Shown here: piece by piece, positions 1 through 12,200 of the stretch | Numbering within the stretch: position 1 is the stretch's first letter | Layout of the letters: every line of letters begins with the position of its first letter | Assembly: GCF_910591885.1 (NCBI RefSeq) | Contig: NC_063274.1 | Coordinates: 4,898,001-4,962,000 of the forward strand | Source of the DNA: Bombus terrestris | Lineage: Eukaryota > Arthropoda > Insecta > Hymenoptera > Apidae | Direction of reading: 5' to 3' | DNA: 64,000 nucleotides | Program-made: the position numbers and the translations under genes | The notes under the pieces: model-generated | The model's database searches: none | What the model was told of the DNA's origin: nothing | What the model saw: the letters and a program-made list of their open reading frames with translations, nothing else

Positions 1-458
1 CATTCACGCGGCTCGACAAAATACGAGGCAGCCTGGCGTAGCCACATCCACGAGAGAGGCGAAATTTCATAATGCACTATAGTTCATAATTTTCGCAGGA
101 AAAGTAATAGTTTAGTGCTCTTGCGATCGTACTTTTTATATACGCAAACTCGGCCTTTTTTTTCTTTCTTTACGTCACCACGAAGGCAAGAAGAAATTCG
201 AAGCACCACGAGAGTGTTCCTGTCGAAGTCGAGAAAAGCGATTCGTAGGTTACCAGGGCGTTCGATCGGAACGCGATTGGTCTCTATTCGGTTGCAGCTC
301 GTCAACGAAACGACTTTTTTCCGCTAGCCTCTTGGCTCGTGGCATTACAGGCAAGTCATCTCTTTCCCTTTTATTCCTACATTTTTCCTAGTCGTAAAAT
401 TGTAACGAACCGGTAATCCTCCCTCTCTCTCTTCCTGTCTCTCTAAACTCCTCCTTGG

Positions 459-476
459 ATATATATATATATATAT
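459..476. repeat. (AT)n microsatellite
   Basis: About nine AT units after a CT-rich segment. Confidence 0.95.
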
Positions 477-759
477 TTTGGCCTCTCTCTGTTGCTCTGT
501 GTCCAGACCACGGTAGGTCCTTACCACGGGTGTATGGCTTGCTCGAATTCCCTTTGACGTAAATTCCGTGCATTACCGACGCTGACGAGCGAGAGACGCT
601 AACTTCATTGTTGTTTCAAAGGCTCTCCTCTGGCTGGTTTCCTCCGCGTCCCTCGCCAACGGCATGTTCCTCTTTCATGCGCTACTCCTCATCCATAGGT
701 TGGCGGTCCAGATATAGGGCAAACGGTCCAGAGAAAGAAGAAGGGAGAGAGGCAAAGGA

Positions 760-761
<2 letters not shown>

Positions 762-793
<32 letters not shown>
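762..793. repeat. (GA)n microsatellite
   Basis: Uninterrupted GA run of about 32 bases. Confidence 0.98.
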
Positions 794-796
<3 letters not shown>

Positions 797-2590
797 TTCG
801 TGGTGGTTACCAAAGAGTAGAGGGGAAAGGGGGTTGACAGTGGTAATAGTGGCGAGTATGGAGGAGGTAACGAAAGGGATGGGAAGAGGTAAAGCGGCGT
901 AAAAGAAGCCTCCTCCACTTCAAAGCGGAGATCTCTGTTCTCTCGACGTAACGGTCCACGTGGTTGACATGCTCTTTTCATGATAATCGAGTTCCTGGTA
1001 ATACGATCGGTAACGTTCACTGCCGATCACGCGAACCTACTTTGGAGAGCGCTACGCTTGCATCGCTTCTGACACGTAACCGTGTCGCGTTCTCGAAAAG
1101 GGGTGAGAGATCAATTCTCACAGGTATCGATCGGGTGAAAGTATTTTGGGGGCAATGGGGCTCGATTTCCAACGATCGATGAACAGAACACTTGCAATGA
1201 TGGAAGTTTGTAAGCGGCGAGGGGAATCGTGATTACAAGCTTGGTTTGGGTCTGCCAATTTGGTATTATACTCGATGTGTCTTTAATGGTGTAGTATTAA
1301 CGAGGCATGTTACGCAATATGTAATTGCGTATTAAATCGTTTTGATATCATCATTCGTTGAATTTTAATTTTTCTGTTTTTATATCGATACGTATTGGAC
1401 ATGAGTACCTCCGAAAAATTACGCAAATTAGTTGTAACGATGTTGAGGGTTGGAGCGAATCAATTGGAAATTCGAAAAAGTCCAAGACTGTTGAAATAAT
1501 ATCTATTGAACGTAAAATTCGAGCACACGCTGCTAAATTACTAAATTAGATTTGATGAATGAATTTTTAATAAGAAATCGGTTAATTCTTGAATAATTTC
1601 TTAGAACGCTTGCTTGTTTCAATCGAGGTATCACTTGTAATTATCAAAGAGCTAAAATTTGTAAACTGTTTGTTGTTCAATATAGCGACACTTGAATCGA
1701 TTAGTATTTTTAATTAATTTTATGCCAGTCGAAGTGGAACGCAATTATTAAAATCAAATTCTAGAGCAATCAAATATATCGATAATCAAAATCAGAGGTA
1801 AAACAGTAAAATTTATTAATTCCATACAAATTGCTTGGTTAATAAAAAAAATTAATTCAAAATTAATATTCTAATTGTATAGTTTTTTTCTAGACGAAAA
1901 TAAAAGCCGTTGTTTATTTTACATACATTTGCAATGGAACGAGGTCGCGGATTCTAGACGTCACGTCGTATCAATTTATTAAATTTCCTCCCTGGTAGAA
2001 TGGCAAGCGTGATGCATTTCCATGCTAATTAGACCGCGTGAATTTTCACGGAAGCGATAAAGTTTCGAGACGCAGAAAATGAATCTTCGAGAATGACCTA
2101 ATTTGCTTTGTGCCCGACCAAGGTTGATAGTTCCGCGAAAAGTGAATTTATACGTATGCATAGACCTATTGAAAGCCCCCTCATTTGCAATTCCGATCGA
2201 AACTGCACCGCAACTTTCCATGTAATTTTCCTTTGTGCAGTCCAAGTCGAAATGAAGCCGAGTATGTGGAATTTGGTAATTGAGATCGAGCGAGTCGAAT
2301 CGAATGGAATACTGTACGTACGAATATATGCTGTTGCGCATTTGCGTGTTTCTGCATACGAAAATTACGTAACTTAAAGTAGCTATTCGATCGAATACCT
2401 TTTTCCAAGTGGTATTCGTTAAATTTTCAAAAACGACGCGAAATTTACACAGGTAATTGGAAGAAGATCATTTCTAAAGAGATTTTCCCAAAAAGATGAA
2501 TTTAATCCTGTTATGAGCCCCAAACCTGTAATATTGCCCCGGTTTCCATTATGGAAAGGTATAAGAGATAAATGAACATTCCTTACGTAC

Positions 2591-2874
2591 CGCCCAATTG
2601 TAGTTCCGCTGAGGCCTGTGCAGTGTCACCCTCCGCTCGTCTGACGATACACTGGTACATTCCACGATCTTCTCTGCTGATACCGTTCAGCCTCAATAAT
2701 TCTGATTGTCTGCCGGAGCCTGGAAGCTGGCGACCATCCTTGTACCAGGTAACAAAGTGTGGTCCAGCTTGTGGATGCGTGCTGACCTCGCATCTAAATT
2801 CGGCATTACCTCCTAAATGGACGCTTAACAACGGTGGCGTCACTTCGATGTGTAGCGGAGCTGTCACGATGAGC
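2591..2874 (-). CDS. Dscam2: Dscam2-like receptor, exon encoding Ig domain 4
   Basis: One exon carries a whole Ig domain: LIVTAPLHIEVTPPLLSVH, Cys28 (AEFRCEVSTH), Trp43 (VTWYKDGRQLPGSGR), the DRGMY motif and Cys75 (YQCIVRRAEGDT), ending ASAELQLG. The acceptor is cttcag/g, which completes Arg from the previous exon. The donor is best placed at ggcg/gtacgt (phase 1, as expected at an Ig-domain boundary); a site four bases further on (gtac/gtaagg) would leave a different phase and is less likely. The following exon (Ig5) is not in the window and must lie beyond position 1. The gene is therefore 3'-truncated by the window edge. Confidence 0.92.
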
Positions 2875-3492
2875 CTGAAGAACGATTATTTACTTTGTAA
2901 CATTGGTTTATTCCTTCCAAGTGCAGGTTTCATTAAGGACTTAATCAAAGACACCTTTTATCTTATCATTTAATTGGTCATGAATTTTAAATCGCAAACG
3001 GTTTAGTAATCTTATCGAAATATCAACGCTTTCCTTATCTTACTATCTTTGTAATAAAGTACCGGACGAAATAAAGGCGTTAATAATTTCTTTGTAATAA
3101 ATTATCAAGATATTATTTGTAAAGTTAAATATGTAGATAGAGTATTTGCAGGGAGTCCACGGTCTATGGGCATAATTACCAGAAGCAAAGCTTTAATTGG
3201 TCGATTAAATAAGTTTCTCGCTTTCTCTGTATAAAAGGAGATAAAAATGTTAAAAATTTAACGCAATGGATATCTTTCTATAATTAAACGTTCTCTAGAA
3301 ACTTCTTGACCTAATTTCAAGTTCTTAAACTTTTGTATAGTAGGAAACGCGCTAATTTCGGAATACGCTTTGCTGAAAATAATATATTTATTCTTTTCAC
3401 TTTCGTATAGATGTTAATGGTTAGGATATAATTTATTAATTATTGAATTTCTTTCTTAATTTATTACTATTTGTATGAAATCTATTCGTTAC
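2875..3492 (-). other. intron between the Ig3-C and Ig4 exons
   Basis: A 618 bp phase 2 intron with donor cg/gtaacg and acceptor cttcag/g. It is AT-rich unique sequence with no further structure seen. Confidence 0.85.
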
Positions 3493-3654
3493 CGAATTTC
3501 TGCACTAGCTTCGCCACCAGGATTGGACGCAGAACAACGATAAATACCGCTATCTTCTAACGTCACAGCTTCGAGGGCCAGAACAGACCCGAGCAATCTG
3601 GTCCTTGGTCCAGAGAGTACCAGCATTGGCTCGGAACCGGTTTGTGCGTACCAT
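3493..3654 (-). CDS. Dscam2: Dscam2-like receptor, exon encoding C-terminal half of Ig domain 3
   Basis: Fifty-three codons begin WYAQTGSEPMLVLSGPR, continue LLGSVLALEAVTLEDSG and end IYRCSASNPGGEASAEI, with the final Arg split across the donor (cg/gtaacg). It supplies the core Trp (WY) and second Cys (YRC) of Ig3; the first Cys is in the 8.7 kb exon. The acceptor is atttccag/a; phase 2 in and out; 162 bases. It is too short as an ATG-started frame to be noticed as an open reading frame and was found by following the splice phase from the neighbouring exon. Confidence 0.93.
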
Positions 3655-4087
3655 CTGGAAATTGAATCGTAGATGGAACATTAAACCTTAAATGATCGAA
3701 CCACTGTTTGTGTAAGCAATATTTTACTCTTGAAATAATCCAACAGTGCTGTGAAACATAACGGAAGATTTAGTGATCATAAAGCTTAAAAACACTTTCT
3801 GCTTGCAATTATGATTCATTAAAATCGTTCTTGACGTTATGTTTCAATTATGTCTTCGTTAACGTACTTTCTCTATAAAGCATTATGAAGTTATACAGTC
3901 TAGTACAACTTATGTTTGTTAAACATGTATAAAATTAATATAACTTCTTAATATATCCTCTTCTAGGAAAATTTTTAATAAATCTCTAGATTTATTTAAG
4001 TATCAAAGAAGGACTATACTCAGATATCTTATTGTAATAGAATGGGTTTTATAATCGTCGAATTTTACCCCCAAGACTATAATCGTA

Positions 4088-4105
4088 TATATGTATATAC
4101 ATATA
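4088..4105. repeat. perfect 18-bp AT palindrome
   Basis: TATATGTATATACATATA equals its own reverse complement. Confidence 0.9.
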
Positions 4106-5523
4106 GTATTATATCCGTATATTGCACATCTTTACTTCCCGTTTATAGCTTTAAGCTTCTTAACATCGTAATTACAGAATTAATATTACTATCATCTTAA
4201 TTATAGATTTAGTACTACTATTATCTTAATAATAATCACCGTTAATTAAAGTCTTCGTTGTTGTACAAAATCTAGTTCCCGTTTATACAACCCACGTATT
4301 AGCAAATACTTAGCTACTCAGAAAATTATTGAAACACGTGAAAACCAATTTTTATATTACGATTCTTTATATTGCGATTAAAACGAAATCAAACACATAT
4401 TTACGAGATTCATTCCACTCGTTATTACCTATTATTTTCATTTCGCGCTATCCACAATAACATATTATTTCTCTAATTTATATCTCATGCGAAATTATCC
4501 AAAGTACCAATTAAAAATTCCATCGAATCGACCAGCAAACAATCGTGAAAATTCAGCCGACGATAAATTCCCTCGTAATCTCGATTAATTCAAACGTCAT
4601 TCTACTCACTCGGCAACATAATATATCATCCAATTACATTAACTGAATCCATTGAAATCTCTTTATCGGCGTACAATTCGCGAAATTCTAGCCGAACATT
4701 CCGTTGAAAATTTGTCGGCAGCCGCGCAGAAATCCTTTGTAGCGTTCGCACGAAAATGGGTCCTGGCAGCATTCCATTCTGTTCCCGTTCTCGCACGCGA
4801 ATTCCGGTAAAAATTTTCAAACGTAACGTCGCGCGGACCGAACATTTCGAAGCTAACGCGGTTTGCATGATTGCAAGTTAATGCGACTTTCCCTGCCGCT
4901 TCGGAACTTCCTTTTTTCCCGGTAAAGACTCGAGGAATAATTTTTCATCGGAAGGCAAAGCGCTCGCGTATCAGGCAAAGGGCTGGTTGGTGGAACCGAG
5001 GCGCTTCAATTTCACTGGCTTTCGGGCACGACGACCTAGAAACGACATCCAGTCGCATCCACAGTGAGCATTTATCCCGGAGATTCCGTGCTTTCTTTCA
5101 TCCTCACCTACGTCTTGACAGTTTTCGATCGAAGCACGTTCGTCGGCTCGAACCACTTCCACAGATCCCCTGCTCTGTTTTTCGTTTCTTTTCCTCTCTT
5201 CACTTTCCCCGATCTTCTTCATCTTCGCCTTTTTCGTCCTCTCTATACCTCACCTAACCCCCTTTGTTTTTTGTAGATCGTCCAGGAACATCGTATCTTG
5301 TATCTTTGTTCGTTCTTGGATTTCTTGATACGTAAGGGAACTGACTTCCTTCGGGAATTTTAGTTGGTAGTTCTAGGGGAAGTTACCCGAGGTAAAAAGG
5401 TAAGAAGTTAGAGTTCAAACTCGTCTAGTAGATCAGTTCTTCGATTCTTTCGAGAGCGTCAAGATAGCTGAGTTAAGTTAAAGGTGTATTTTATTTGAAC
5501 TTTGCGACTTTCTGCGAAGTATT

Positions 5524-5532
<9 letters not shown>

Positions 5533-5573
<41 letters not shown>
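5533..5573. repeat. (CT)n microsatellite
   Basis: Uninterrupted CT run of about 41 bases, with further CT-rich bases upstream from 5524. Confidence 0.98.
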
Positions 5574-5576
<3 letters not shown>

Positions 5577-8426
5577 GAAAAGGGAATTACGTTTGTAGCG
5601 CGATCAGTTTCATGGTAAATACGTGCTGCACATGGTCTGACTGCAGGTAAATTGCAGTAAGTTTGTTGTTAGAAACCGAGCGTTTCTAGTTTCGATTGAT
5701 TGCTCTTGCTTACGTCGTGTTTTGGAATAATGGATGGTGTAGGAGCGTGCTAATTTATAAGATGAATGTATGGTCAGCCACGTGTTAGAATACATACAGC
5801 CACATGTTACATGTATGTATAATCTACTAAAACAATGTTTCTTTACGGAATCCTACACAAATCTTCACAATATGATACAATGTAACATAATATAACGAAT
5901 GAAACGAGAGTTACTAAATTTCTGGAATTTAATTAGTTTAACATTAAATGAAAAACATTAATTAGTTTATTGAACATTACATCGTAGCCTCGCTTTAAGT
6001 TACTAGATGTATTACTATTAGAAACAACTTTTGAAGAAGATACAATCCCTTTTCTTAATAATTTTCTTCAAATTTTTCGCTTCATCGCCAATTTCCTCTC
6101 TTACTGGCAATTGTTTTCTGAAACATGGTCCTTAATTCACTAGTCACTGTTCTTTTTCTTATTATTAGCATCATTATTGTTGTTAATAAAATAAATTACC
6201 TAAACGTACAGCTTCAATTGCTAAAACATCCATCGCTTCGTTATTACAAGATAGAACGAGTTAAAAATGGTTTCACTCATAAATCTGTAGCCGAGCCTAA
6301 ATCACGCGATAAAACCAGTTCACCTCGTTATTTCAGTCGAATGGATTGGTATCGGTGAAGCATGTAAGTACTGTTCAAGCATATCGTTCGCAAAATGTCT
6401 TGGCACGCCATGCTGGCTAGCGATAACGTCAATAAATTTTCATCTCTCCAGATGTTTCTTGTCCGGTGCATGCATCTGCCTGTGGTCCTGGGTCGAGGAA
6501 AAGGAGATCCAGAAATTCCAAGAGAGAAAGAAAGAGAACGAGGAGAAAAACTTTGTAGAGCAGAAGGCTCCTCGAAGACCCGGTGAGCGACATGGAGAGT
6601 TTCCGATTGTGCTCCGTTCGCGAAGCTTCACGTTCGAGTGCTTCCACTTTTCCTCGATCAAAGTCCTGCCCAGTCCTTATTTCTTTACTTACCTTCTATC
6701 TCGAATATTCCTGCCTCCGATCCTCCTTTTCCTGTCTCTGACTGTCTTTTCGTTCATCCTTGTTTCGATCTACCTTTCGACGCTGAAAAACGTGGCTCGT
6801 AGTTTTCTTTTAGATTAAAGAGCCAGATTAGAACGTGCGTTGCTTTTTCTGCTTCTTTTGTACGTTACGCTTTTATCGCCTTTCCATTGGCATGGAGGAA
6901 TTTTCTCTGTACCTGAGCTTTCAGACGTTTGTCTTCGATCTATGTAGTTCTTCGGCGAGGGCAAATGTATATGTCGATCGTAGTTGATTTACACAGTTGT
7001 ACGTTGATTTATCGTTTTTTAAAAATTGATAAAGGTGGAGAACCCAAACGGTAGACGCACAGAGATTTATCGTATCACACAGAGATTAAAAGGTCTTATT
7101 CCGAAGGATTACGTCTATAAACAGTCCTCGAAGGATCGATGAATTTTCATATCTTGCATCGTGACGGTAATCCTATCACTAGGAAAGGCTATACTCCTCG
7201 GTGAACGCTCGATTTACGCGAGAATTCGTGTTTCCGTTTTATGGATGCTTCGTTTCCCGCCGCTTTGAACTCGCAACGACCAATGCCCCGCAATTACAGC
7301 GTTAAATTCGTTTATATCGTTTGTAATAATAATTGTAACATTAAATTTACCATGCAACACGCCATCGGTTTTCGATTACGCGTAATTATTCCCATGATTA
7401 TTTGGATGTATTATGATTTAATTTATATTTGCCAAACATTCACGAACAAAGACTGTACATAGATAGCTCGATCAATTGAGCTGCGTCTTTCGTTCCATAA
7501 ATATCCTTTCGCCGTAACTTCGTTCGCGTGGACTATCAATATAGAGAACAATTTTTAAACGGATGAACTTTTACGAATGAAATATCTGCATATTTTTCAT
7601 ACCAACAGTTAGACTGTTCTCCGTGGTAAAAAATATTAAATTATCAAATGTTTGGATTTCAGAACAAATACGACGTGAATAATAACCGTCGTAGCTTGAC
7701 AACTCGAACGCCAGCTATTTCTCAGTTTCCAGAAAACGGATCGAGATGGAACATATTCTATTTTCTTTCCCGGACACTAAGATATGGAACAGAGAAAATC
7801 CCAGCAAAACTCGTTCAGTAGTTCTTACATGATGCGAGTATAAGCAGACAAACAAACAGACAAAAATTGAAAGAACTAGTCTTCTGGACACAATAGCTTA
7901 TGAACTGTTCCTGGATAACTGTTTTTCTCTTATTCAATACACAGACACGATCCTTCTATCATTTTATTATTATTATATATAGATATGGATTGCTAGATAG
8001 TTGGAGAATTTCTGGCATTTTAGACGCACGTCGGTGTATAGTCACCTGCATGTTTTGATCTTCGACATTTTTACTGTTTAATTTGCCTTTCGTGAATATA
8101 AAATATTGTTCCCTTAATAGTAAAGATATCTCTGTATCTGATTTTCGTATATCGTATTAAATAATTTAGAAAATACAAAGTAAAGAACCAAAGAGAGTAT
8201 TGCTCGATATTCGTAAGTTGACTAGTAGAATGAGTCCTTCGCGACAGACACAGTAGTACTAACCAATCATTAGTCTCTAGAGCGACGGAAAAATTGTACG
8301 ATCTTTGTTACGTACAACTGGTTGTAACGAAGAGAATAAGAAGAAAGACTATGTTGTATATTGCAATAGAAAAAAGAAATATTTTTTTTAAAGATGACAA
8401 ACAGGAGTCATGATTATTGCAATTAT

Positions 8427-8444
8427 ACATATATATATATATAT
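8427..8444. repeat. (AT)n microsatellite
   Basis: AT dinucleotide run of about 18 bases, 250 bp downstream (in gene direction) of the Ig3-N exon. Confidence 0.95.
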
Positions 8445-8691
8445 GCTACATAAATCTCCAAGTATTCTACACACTGCAAATATTAAATGTAAAGTAACAA
8501 TTTAAATAAAAGATATAAGCTTCTAATTTAATTTACATAAACCTTATGTATTCACGTTAATGCGATTAAAAAGATGCTGCGTATCTAAACAAAAGTTCGC
8601 CGATGTAAAATAAAATTTATACTTTTTATAACAACTCTCCGTAATGAGTAAAGAGCTAAGGTATCTGTATCGAGATAAATGAAAAACTCAC

Positions 8692-8809
8692 CGATATTCA
8701 GGAGTAGGGCAGGCCTGTGCTACGCAGACTAACGACGTTGATTCATCTTGCGCGACGTGAACAACGCCAGAGTTTTCAAGAATCACCGGCGGCATCACCC
8801 CTCGGTGAT
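8692..8809 (-). CDS. Dscam2: Dscam2-like receptor, exon encoding N-terminal half of Ig domain 3
   Basis: The frame reads HRGVMPPVILENSG, then VVHVAQDESTSLVCVAQ and ACPTPEY, ending on a split Arg codon (cg/a). Cys28 of the exon is the first canonical cysteine of Ig3; a second cysteine at 33 (QACPTPEY) is common to the Dscam family. The acceptor is preceded by a clear pyrimidine tract (cttttttgtag/at) and the donor is cg/gtgagt. It enters in phase 1 and leaves in phase 2; 118 bases. In Dscam1 this half-domain is encoded by the variable exon 6 array; only one copy is seen here, and the 138 bp intron upstream leaves no room for alternates on that side. Confidence 0.92.
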
Positions 8810-8947
8810 CTACAAAAAAGAAAAAAAGGGGAAAAAAAAGAATCGTTCGAGAGAGGGTCGATTAATGCGGCGGGTAATTGGAAAAAACCTCGGCAATTTC
8901 CCGGCGATAAGAAAAATCGGCCTGTCCACCGGAGTGAAAATTACTAC
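8810..8947 (-). other. 138 bp intron between the Ig2-C and Ig3-N exons
   Basis: Short phase 1 intron from gcag/gtagta to cttttttgtag/at. A poly-pyrimidine run on the sense strand (8811-8845) precedes the acceptor. Confidence 0.9.
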
Positions 8948-9094
8948 CTGCTATCCTTACGTTGGCCACGGAACTCACTACCACTTGTCTAGTGAGACGA
9001 TGCATCGTTCGACATCTGTAGCCGTGTATTTGATCGCTGAACTCCAGGCTGTGGACCAGAAGTTCCCCGGTTGGTAAAAGGTGAAACTTCCCAT
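8948..9094 (-). CDS. Dscam2: Dscam2-like receptor, exon encoding C-terminal half of Ig domain 2
   Basis: The reverse complement reads DGKFHLLPTGELLVHSL, then FSDQIHGYRCRTMHRLT and RQVVVSSVANVRIA, the second half of a Dscam Ig2 domain. The D is completed by the last base of the upstream exon. Cys27 of the exon (YRC) pairs with the cysteine in the 18.4 kb exon. The acceptor is gcgttgcag/at and the donor gcag/gtagta; phase 1 in and out; 147 bases. This wording (LLPTGELLVHSLEFSD, RCRTMHRLTRQVVVSS) is characteristic of the Dscam2 branch rather than Dscam1 and is the strongest basis for the paralogue call. The next exon is only 138 bp downstream. Confidence 0.92.
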
Positions 9095-10330
9095 CTGCAA
9101 CGCAAATAATGAAAAAGAAATTTATGCCTTTGTATCGTTTATTGTTTCTTATCGTCGTAGTTTCTCGTTACATTATATTATATATCCGCGTGTTACGCGT
9201 ATTCTATACACTTTTCATAAATGCGTGAACATGCGTAGTCTAGTTATAATCATTCGATTCAATAACGATATCCATTAATTTCAACGATCTATAACAACGA
9301 TCGTTCGTAGTAAAACAACTACGATAATTTCAGCCATAGATCGTTCGTCGAATCTAATAAACAAAAGTATCGATTCGACGAACTAAACTCTCTTTTCAGA
9401 AACTGTTGCGAATATTCTCGATACGAAGTATAATATCGGAGTCGCCATACGTTTGGACGCGATTCGCGTTCGAAAGCTTTCATCACGACCAGAACATGAC
9501 CGGGCTATCGAGTAGACGTTTTGCAATCCGCAAAACGGCGAAGGCTATCTTGCCCGCGGTGTTAAACGCGATTATATCGTCCCCGGAGCAAATAACTGCA
9601 CGTTCGATGAATTATTTAACGCGAGATACGACGATAGTGGGATTCGTGATACGTTGCAGAGCATCCTCTGCGAGACACTCTTTGGTACATGGCAGAAATA
9701 TAACGAGGAATTTTCTAATCTCCGTATTATTCATAACTGGCATGCGTGGCGATAATTTATAATCGGCGTCGACGTTTCTCAATAAACGTGGCACGCGGAT
9801 TCGGAATTACCTTTGATAACTACTCTGTGCCATCGATGAACGAGCTATCGCCAACGTTTCGTGATATTTTCGTCGGTGAACCGGCGAACGGTTTTACCGT
9901 AACGATAATTATGCTAATTCCGGGATTTCCAGCGGCCTGTTCTGGATGACTGGCGGAGGTACTGCCTCGCTGTTCTTGCCCTGCGCGGCTTAAGCCGATG
10001 CTCGTTCCTTAGATAAGCCCGAGCAACGTTAATGACGGTAGTTATCCTAAACATTCGCAGTCGTTTTACGAAAACCCCTATTCACGTCCGGATATCTTTA
10101 ACATGGCTTTCGAATATATGATTATCTTGCACGAAAGAGGTCGTTCTTCCATTAGTTCTCGTCTTTCTTTTTATTCCTTTTTCCTTCCACGTTGTTCGGC
10201 GTGTTTTTCGCTCTTCGTTTTTAAATAATTTTATGTGCTAGACAAGATTGGCCGCGTAGTAGTGACACACGTATGTGAATATGAGTGCGTGGAAGTATGT
10301 GTGTGCAGTTCCGTCAGCAGTGTGGTACGG

Positions 10331-11170
10331 AAGATGGTGAGACAAAGAAAGTGCTGAGATGCGTGCAAATGTATATCGACGAAGATCTTGGAAATCGTTT
10401 ATTAAATAAATCTAAAACTATTTTAATATGAATTCTAAGTGTAACCTTAGTGTTCCTTTACTTTTGTATGAAAGATGCTGAGACAAAGAAAGTGCCGAGA
10501 TGCGTGCAAATGTATATCGACGAAGATCTTGGAAATGGTTTATTAAATAAATCTAAAACTATTTTAATATGAATTCTAAGTGTAACCATAGTGTTCATTT
10601 ACTTTTGTATGAAAGATGCTGAGACAAAGAAAGTGCTGAGATGCGTGCAAATGTATATCGACGAAGATCTTGGAAATCGTTTATTAAATAAATCTAAAAC
10701 TATTTTAATATGAATTCTAAGTGTAACCATAGTGTTCCTCTACTTTTGTATGAAAGATGCTGAGACAAAGCAAGTGCTGAGATGCGTGCAAATGTATATC
10801 GACGAAGATCTTGGAAATCGTTTATTAAATAAATCTAAAACTATTTTAATATGAATTTTAAGTGTAACCTTAGTGTTCCTTTACTTTCGTATGAAAGATG
10901 CTGAGACAAAGAAAGTGCTGAGATGCGTGCAAATATATATCGACGAAGATCTTGGAAATCGTTTATTAAATAAATTTAAAACTATTTTAATATGAATTCT
11001 AAGTGTAACCATAGTGTTCCTTTACTTTTGTATGAAAGATGCTGAGACAAAGAAAGTGCTGAGATGCGTGCAAATGTATATCGACGAAGATCTTGGAAAT
11101 CGTTTATGAAATAAATCTAAAACTATTTTAATATGACTTCTAAGTGTAACCTTAGTGTTCCTTTACTTTT
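10331..11170. repeat. 141-bp tandem repeat array, six copies
   Basis: The motif gagacaaagaaagtgc recurs at 10339, 10480, 10621, 10762, 10903 and 11044, exactly 141 bp apart each time. Copies differ by only a few substitutions and no indels were seen. Each unit carries GAAGATCTTGGAAAT followed by an AT-rich half and then AAGTGTAACC. Every copy contains in-frame stops (for example in the TTTATTAAATAAAT segment), so although 141 is divisible by three it does not encode a peptide repeat. The array lies wholly inside the intron that splits Ig2. Confidence 0.97.
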
Positions 11171-11565
11171 ATTTCGTCAATTAAGATCCACAATTCTCAA
11201 CAATTTTCATTCTATTTCTCGTTGCTTCGTTGGAATCTTGCATCGCGAATCGATGAAGATTTGTACAAGTAATTGCGCGTTTCTTACCTCCGTGTTTGTT
11301 GGTCTCGCTAACGAAATTTCTAGCCGCGCGTAGTACACGCTACCTCCGTATCCCTATCCAAGATTCTACGTTATTGCGTCTACGTTCGAACGCAAATTCG
11401 GCTACGAGACATTAGCACAGCTAAGACCGGCAGAGATAAGCGGCCCTGCTAAATAGCGATTGTCGGCCAAGTCAGCCGGCTTGGATGGGTTATGTAGTTT
11501 CGGTATCACACTCGATGCTACTACCTATACCCTGTCCTCTCGGATCTATTCAACGTAGATAGACT

Positions 11566-11602
11566 GCGTATGTACGTGACCATGTACACGATGTACATAC
11601 GC
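11566..11602. repeat. inverted repeat, 10-bp perfect arms
   Basis: gcgtatgtac (11566-11575) is the exact reverse complement of gtacatacgc (11593-11602), with a 17-base spacer. It could form a hairpin in RNA or DNA; no function is known. Confidence 0.8.
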
Positions 11603-11829
11603 GTATGTATGCACGAGACGGAGGAGGCTGCCTCGAATTACGTGCAGTCTGACCATAGCGCTATTAGTAAGATGGATATGTTACGCTTACAGAAATATAG
11701 CGACCATAGATGGGGAACAAAGGCGGCTTAATATTACATAGGCAGCAAGAAATACGGGATTGCTGCTTGTGAGAGAATTGTTGTAGAGCCGCAAGAGAAC
11801 GGCTGAATGCGTTGTGAAGTTAAAAACGG

Positions 11830-12200
11830 CAAGTAATTTGATGAATTGTAACGTTTATTCAAGGGGTGAAAAGATATTCGCGTAACATCTGCGTGGAAAT
11901 TAATTAGTTGTGGTTGTAGGAAGGTATAAGAGGGATGATCGAATAATTGGCAGAATTTTAATATTAATTAGGTCAACAGAAAGATGTCTATATAACGTCC
12001 AAGCACAAATTGATTGTTTCAGGGTATGGAAAGTTAAGAGAAGGATGATTAAACAATTTTTAAAACGTTCGCGTTCCAGGTGCATAAAATTAATTGTTTT
12101 AGGATATAAGAGATTATAAAAGAAATAGTTTATAGAATTTTAATGTTTATTAGATGGAGAAAAAGGTACCTGTACGATATTGCAGAAGCGATAATGTGAT
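11830..12200. repeat. degenerate tandem duplication patch
   Basis: AGAATTTTAAT followed by a TTxATTAG-like word and an AxAAAGxT word occurs at about 11952 and 12134 with matching context. A GGxATxxxAGA word recurs near 11922, 12022 and 12100, each followed by a TGAT/TTAT word. Similarity is diffuse, as expected of an old, decayed tandem. Confidence 0.45.

Larger units (their letters stand above)
1..2590 (-). other. intron downstream of the Ig4 exon (continues past the left edge)
   Basis: No Ig-like or other recognisable exon was found on either strand. The stretch has an AT dinucleotide run near 459-476, a GA microsatellite at 762-793 and otherwise unique AT-rich sequence. Open frames here are short and unrecognised. 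Confidence 0.7.
3655..8691 (-). other. 5.0 kb intron between the Ig3-N and Ig3-C exons
   Basis: A phase 2 intron (donor cg/gtgagt, acceptor atttccag/a). It holds a perfect 18 bp AT palindrome (4088-4105), a CT microsatellite (5533-5573) and an AT run (8427-8444). The 5150-5270 segment is pyrimidine-rich on the plus strand. No extra exon was recognised. Confidence 0.8.

Noticed and set aside
9406..9762. 118-codon plus-strand frame next to the Ig2-C exon
   Set aside because: It begins at TTG, is antisense to the gene and has no recognised domain.
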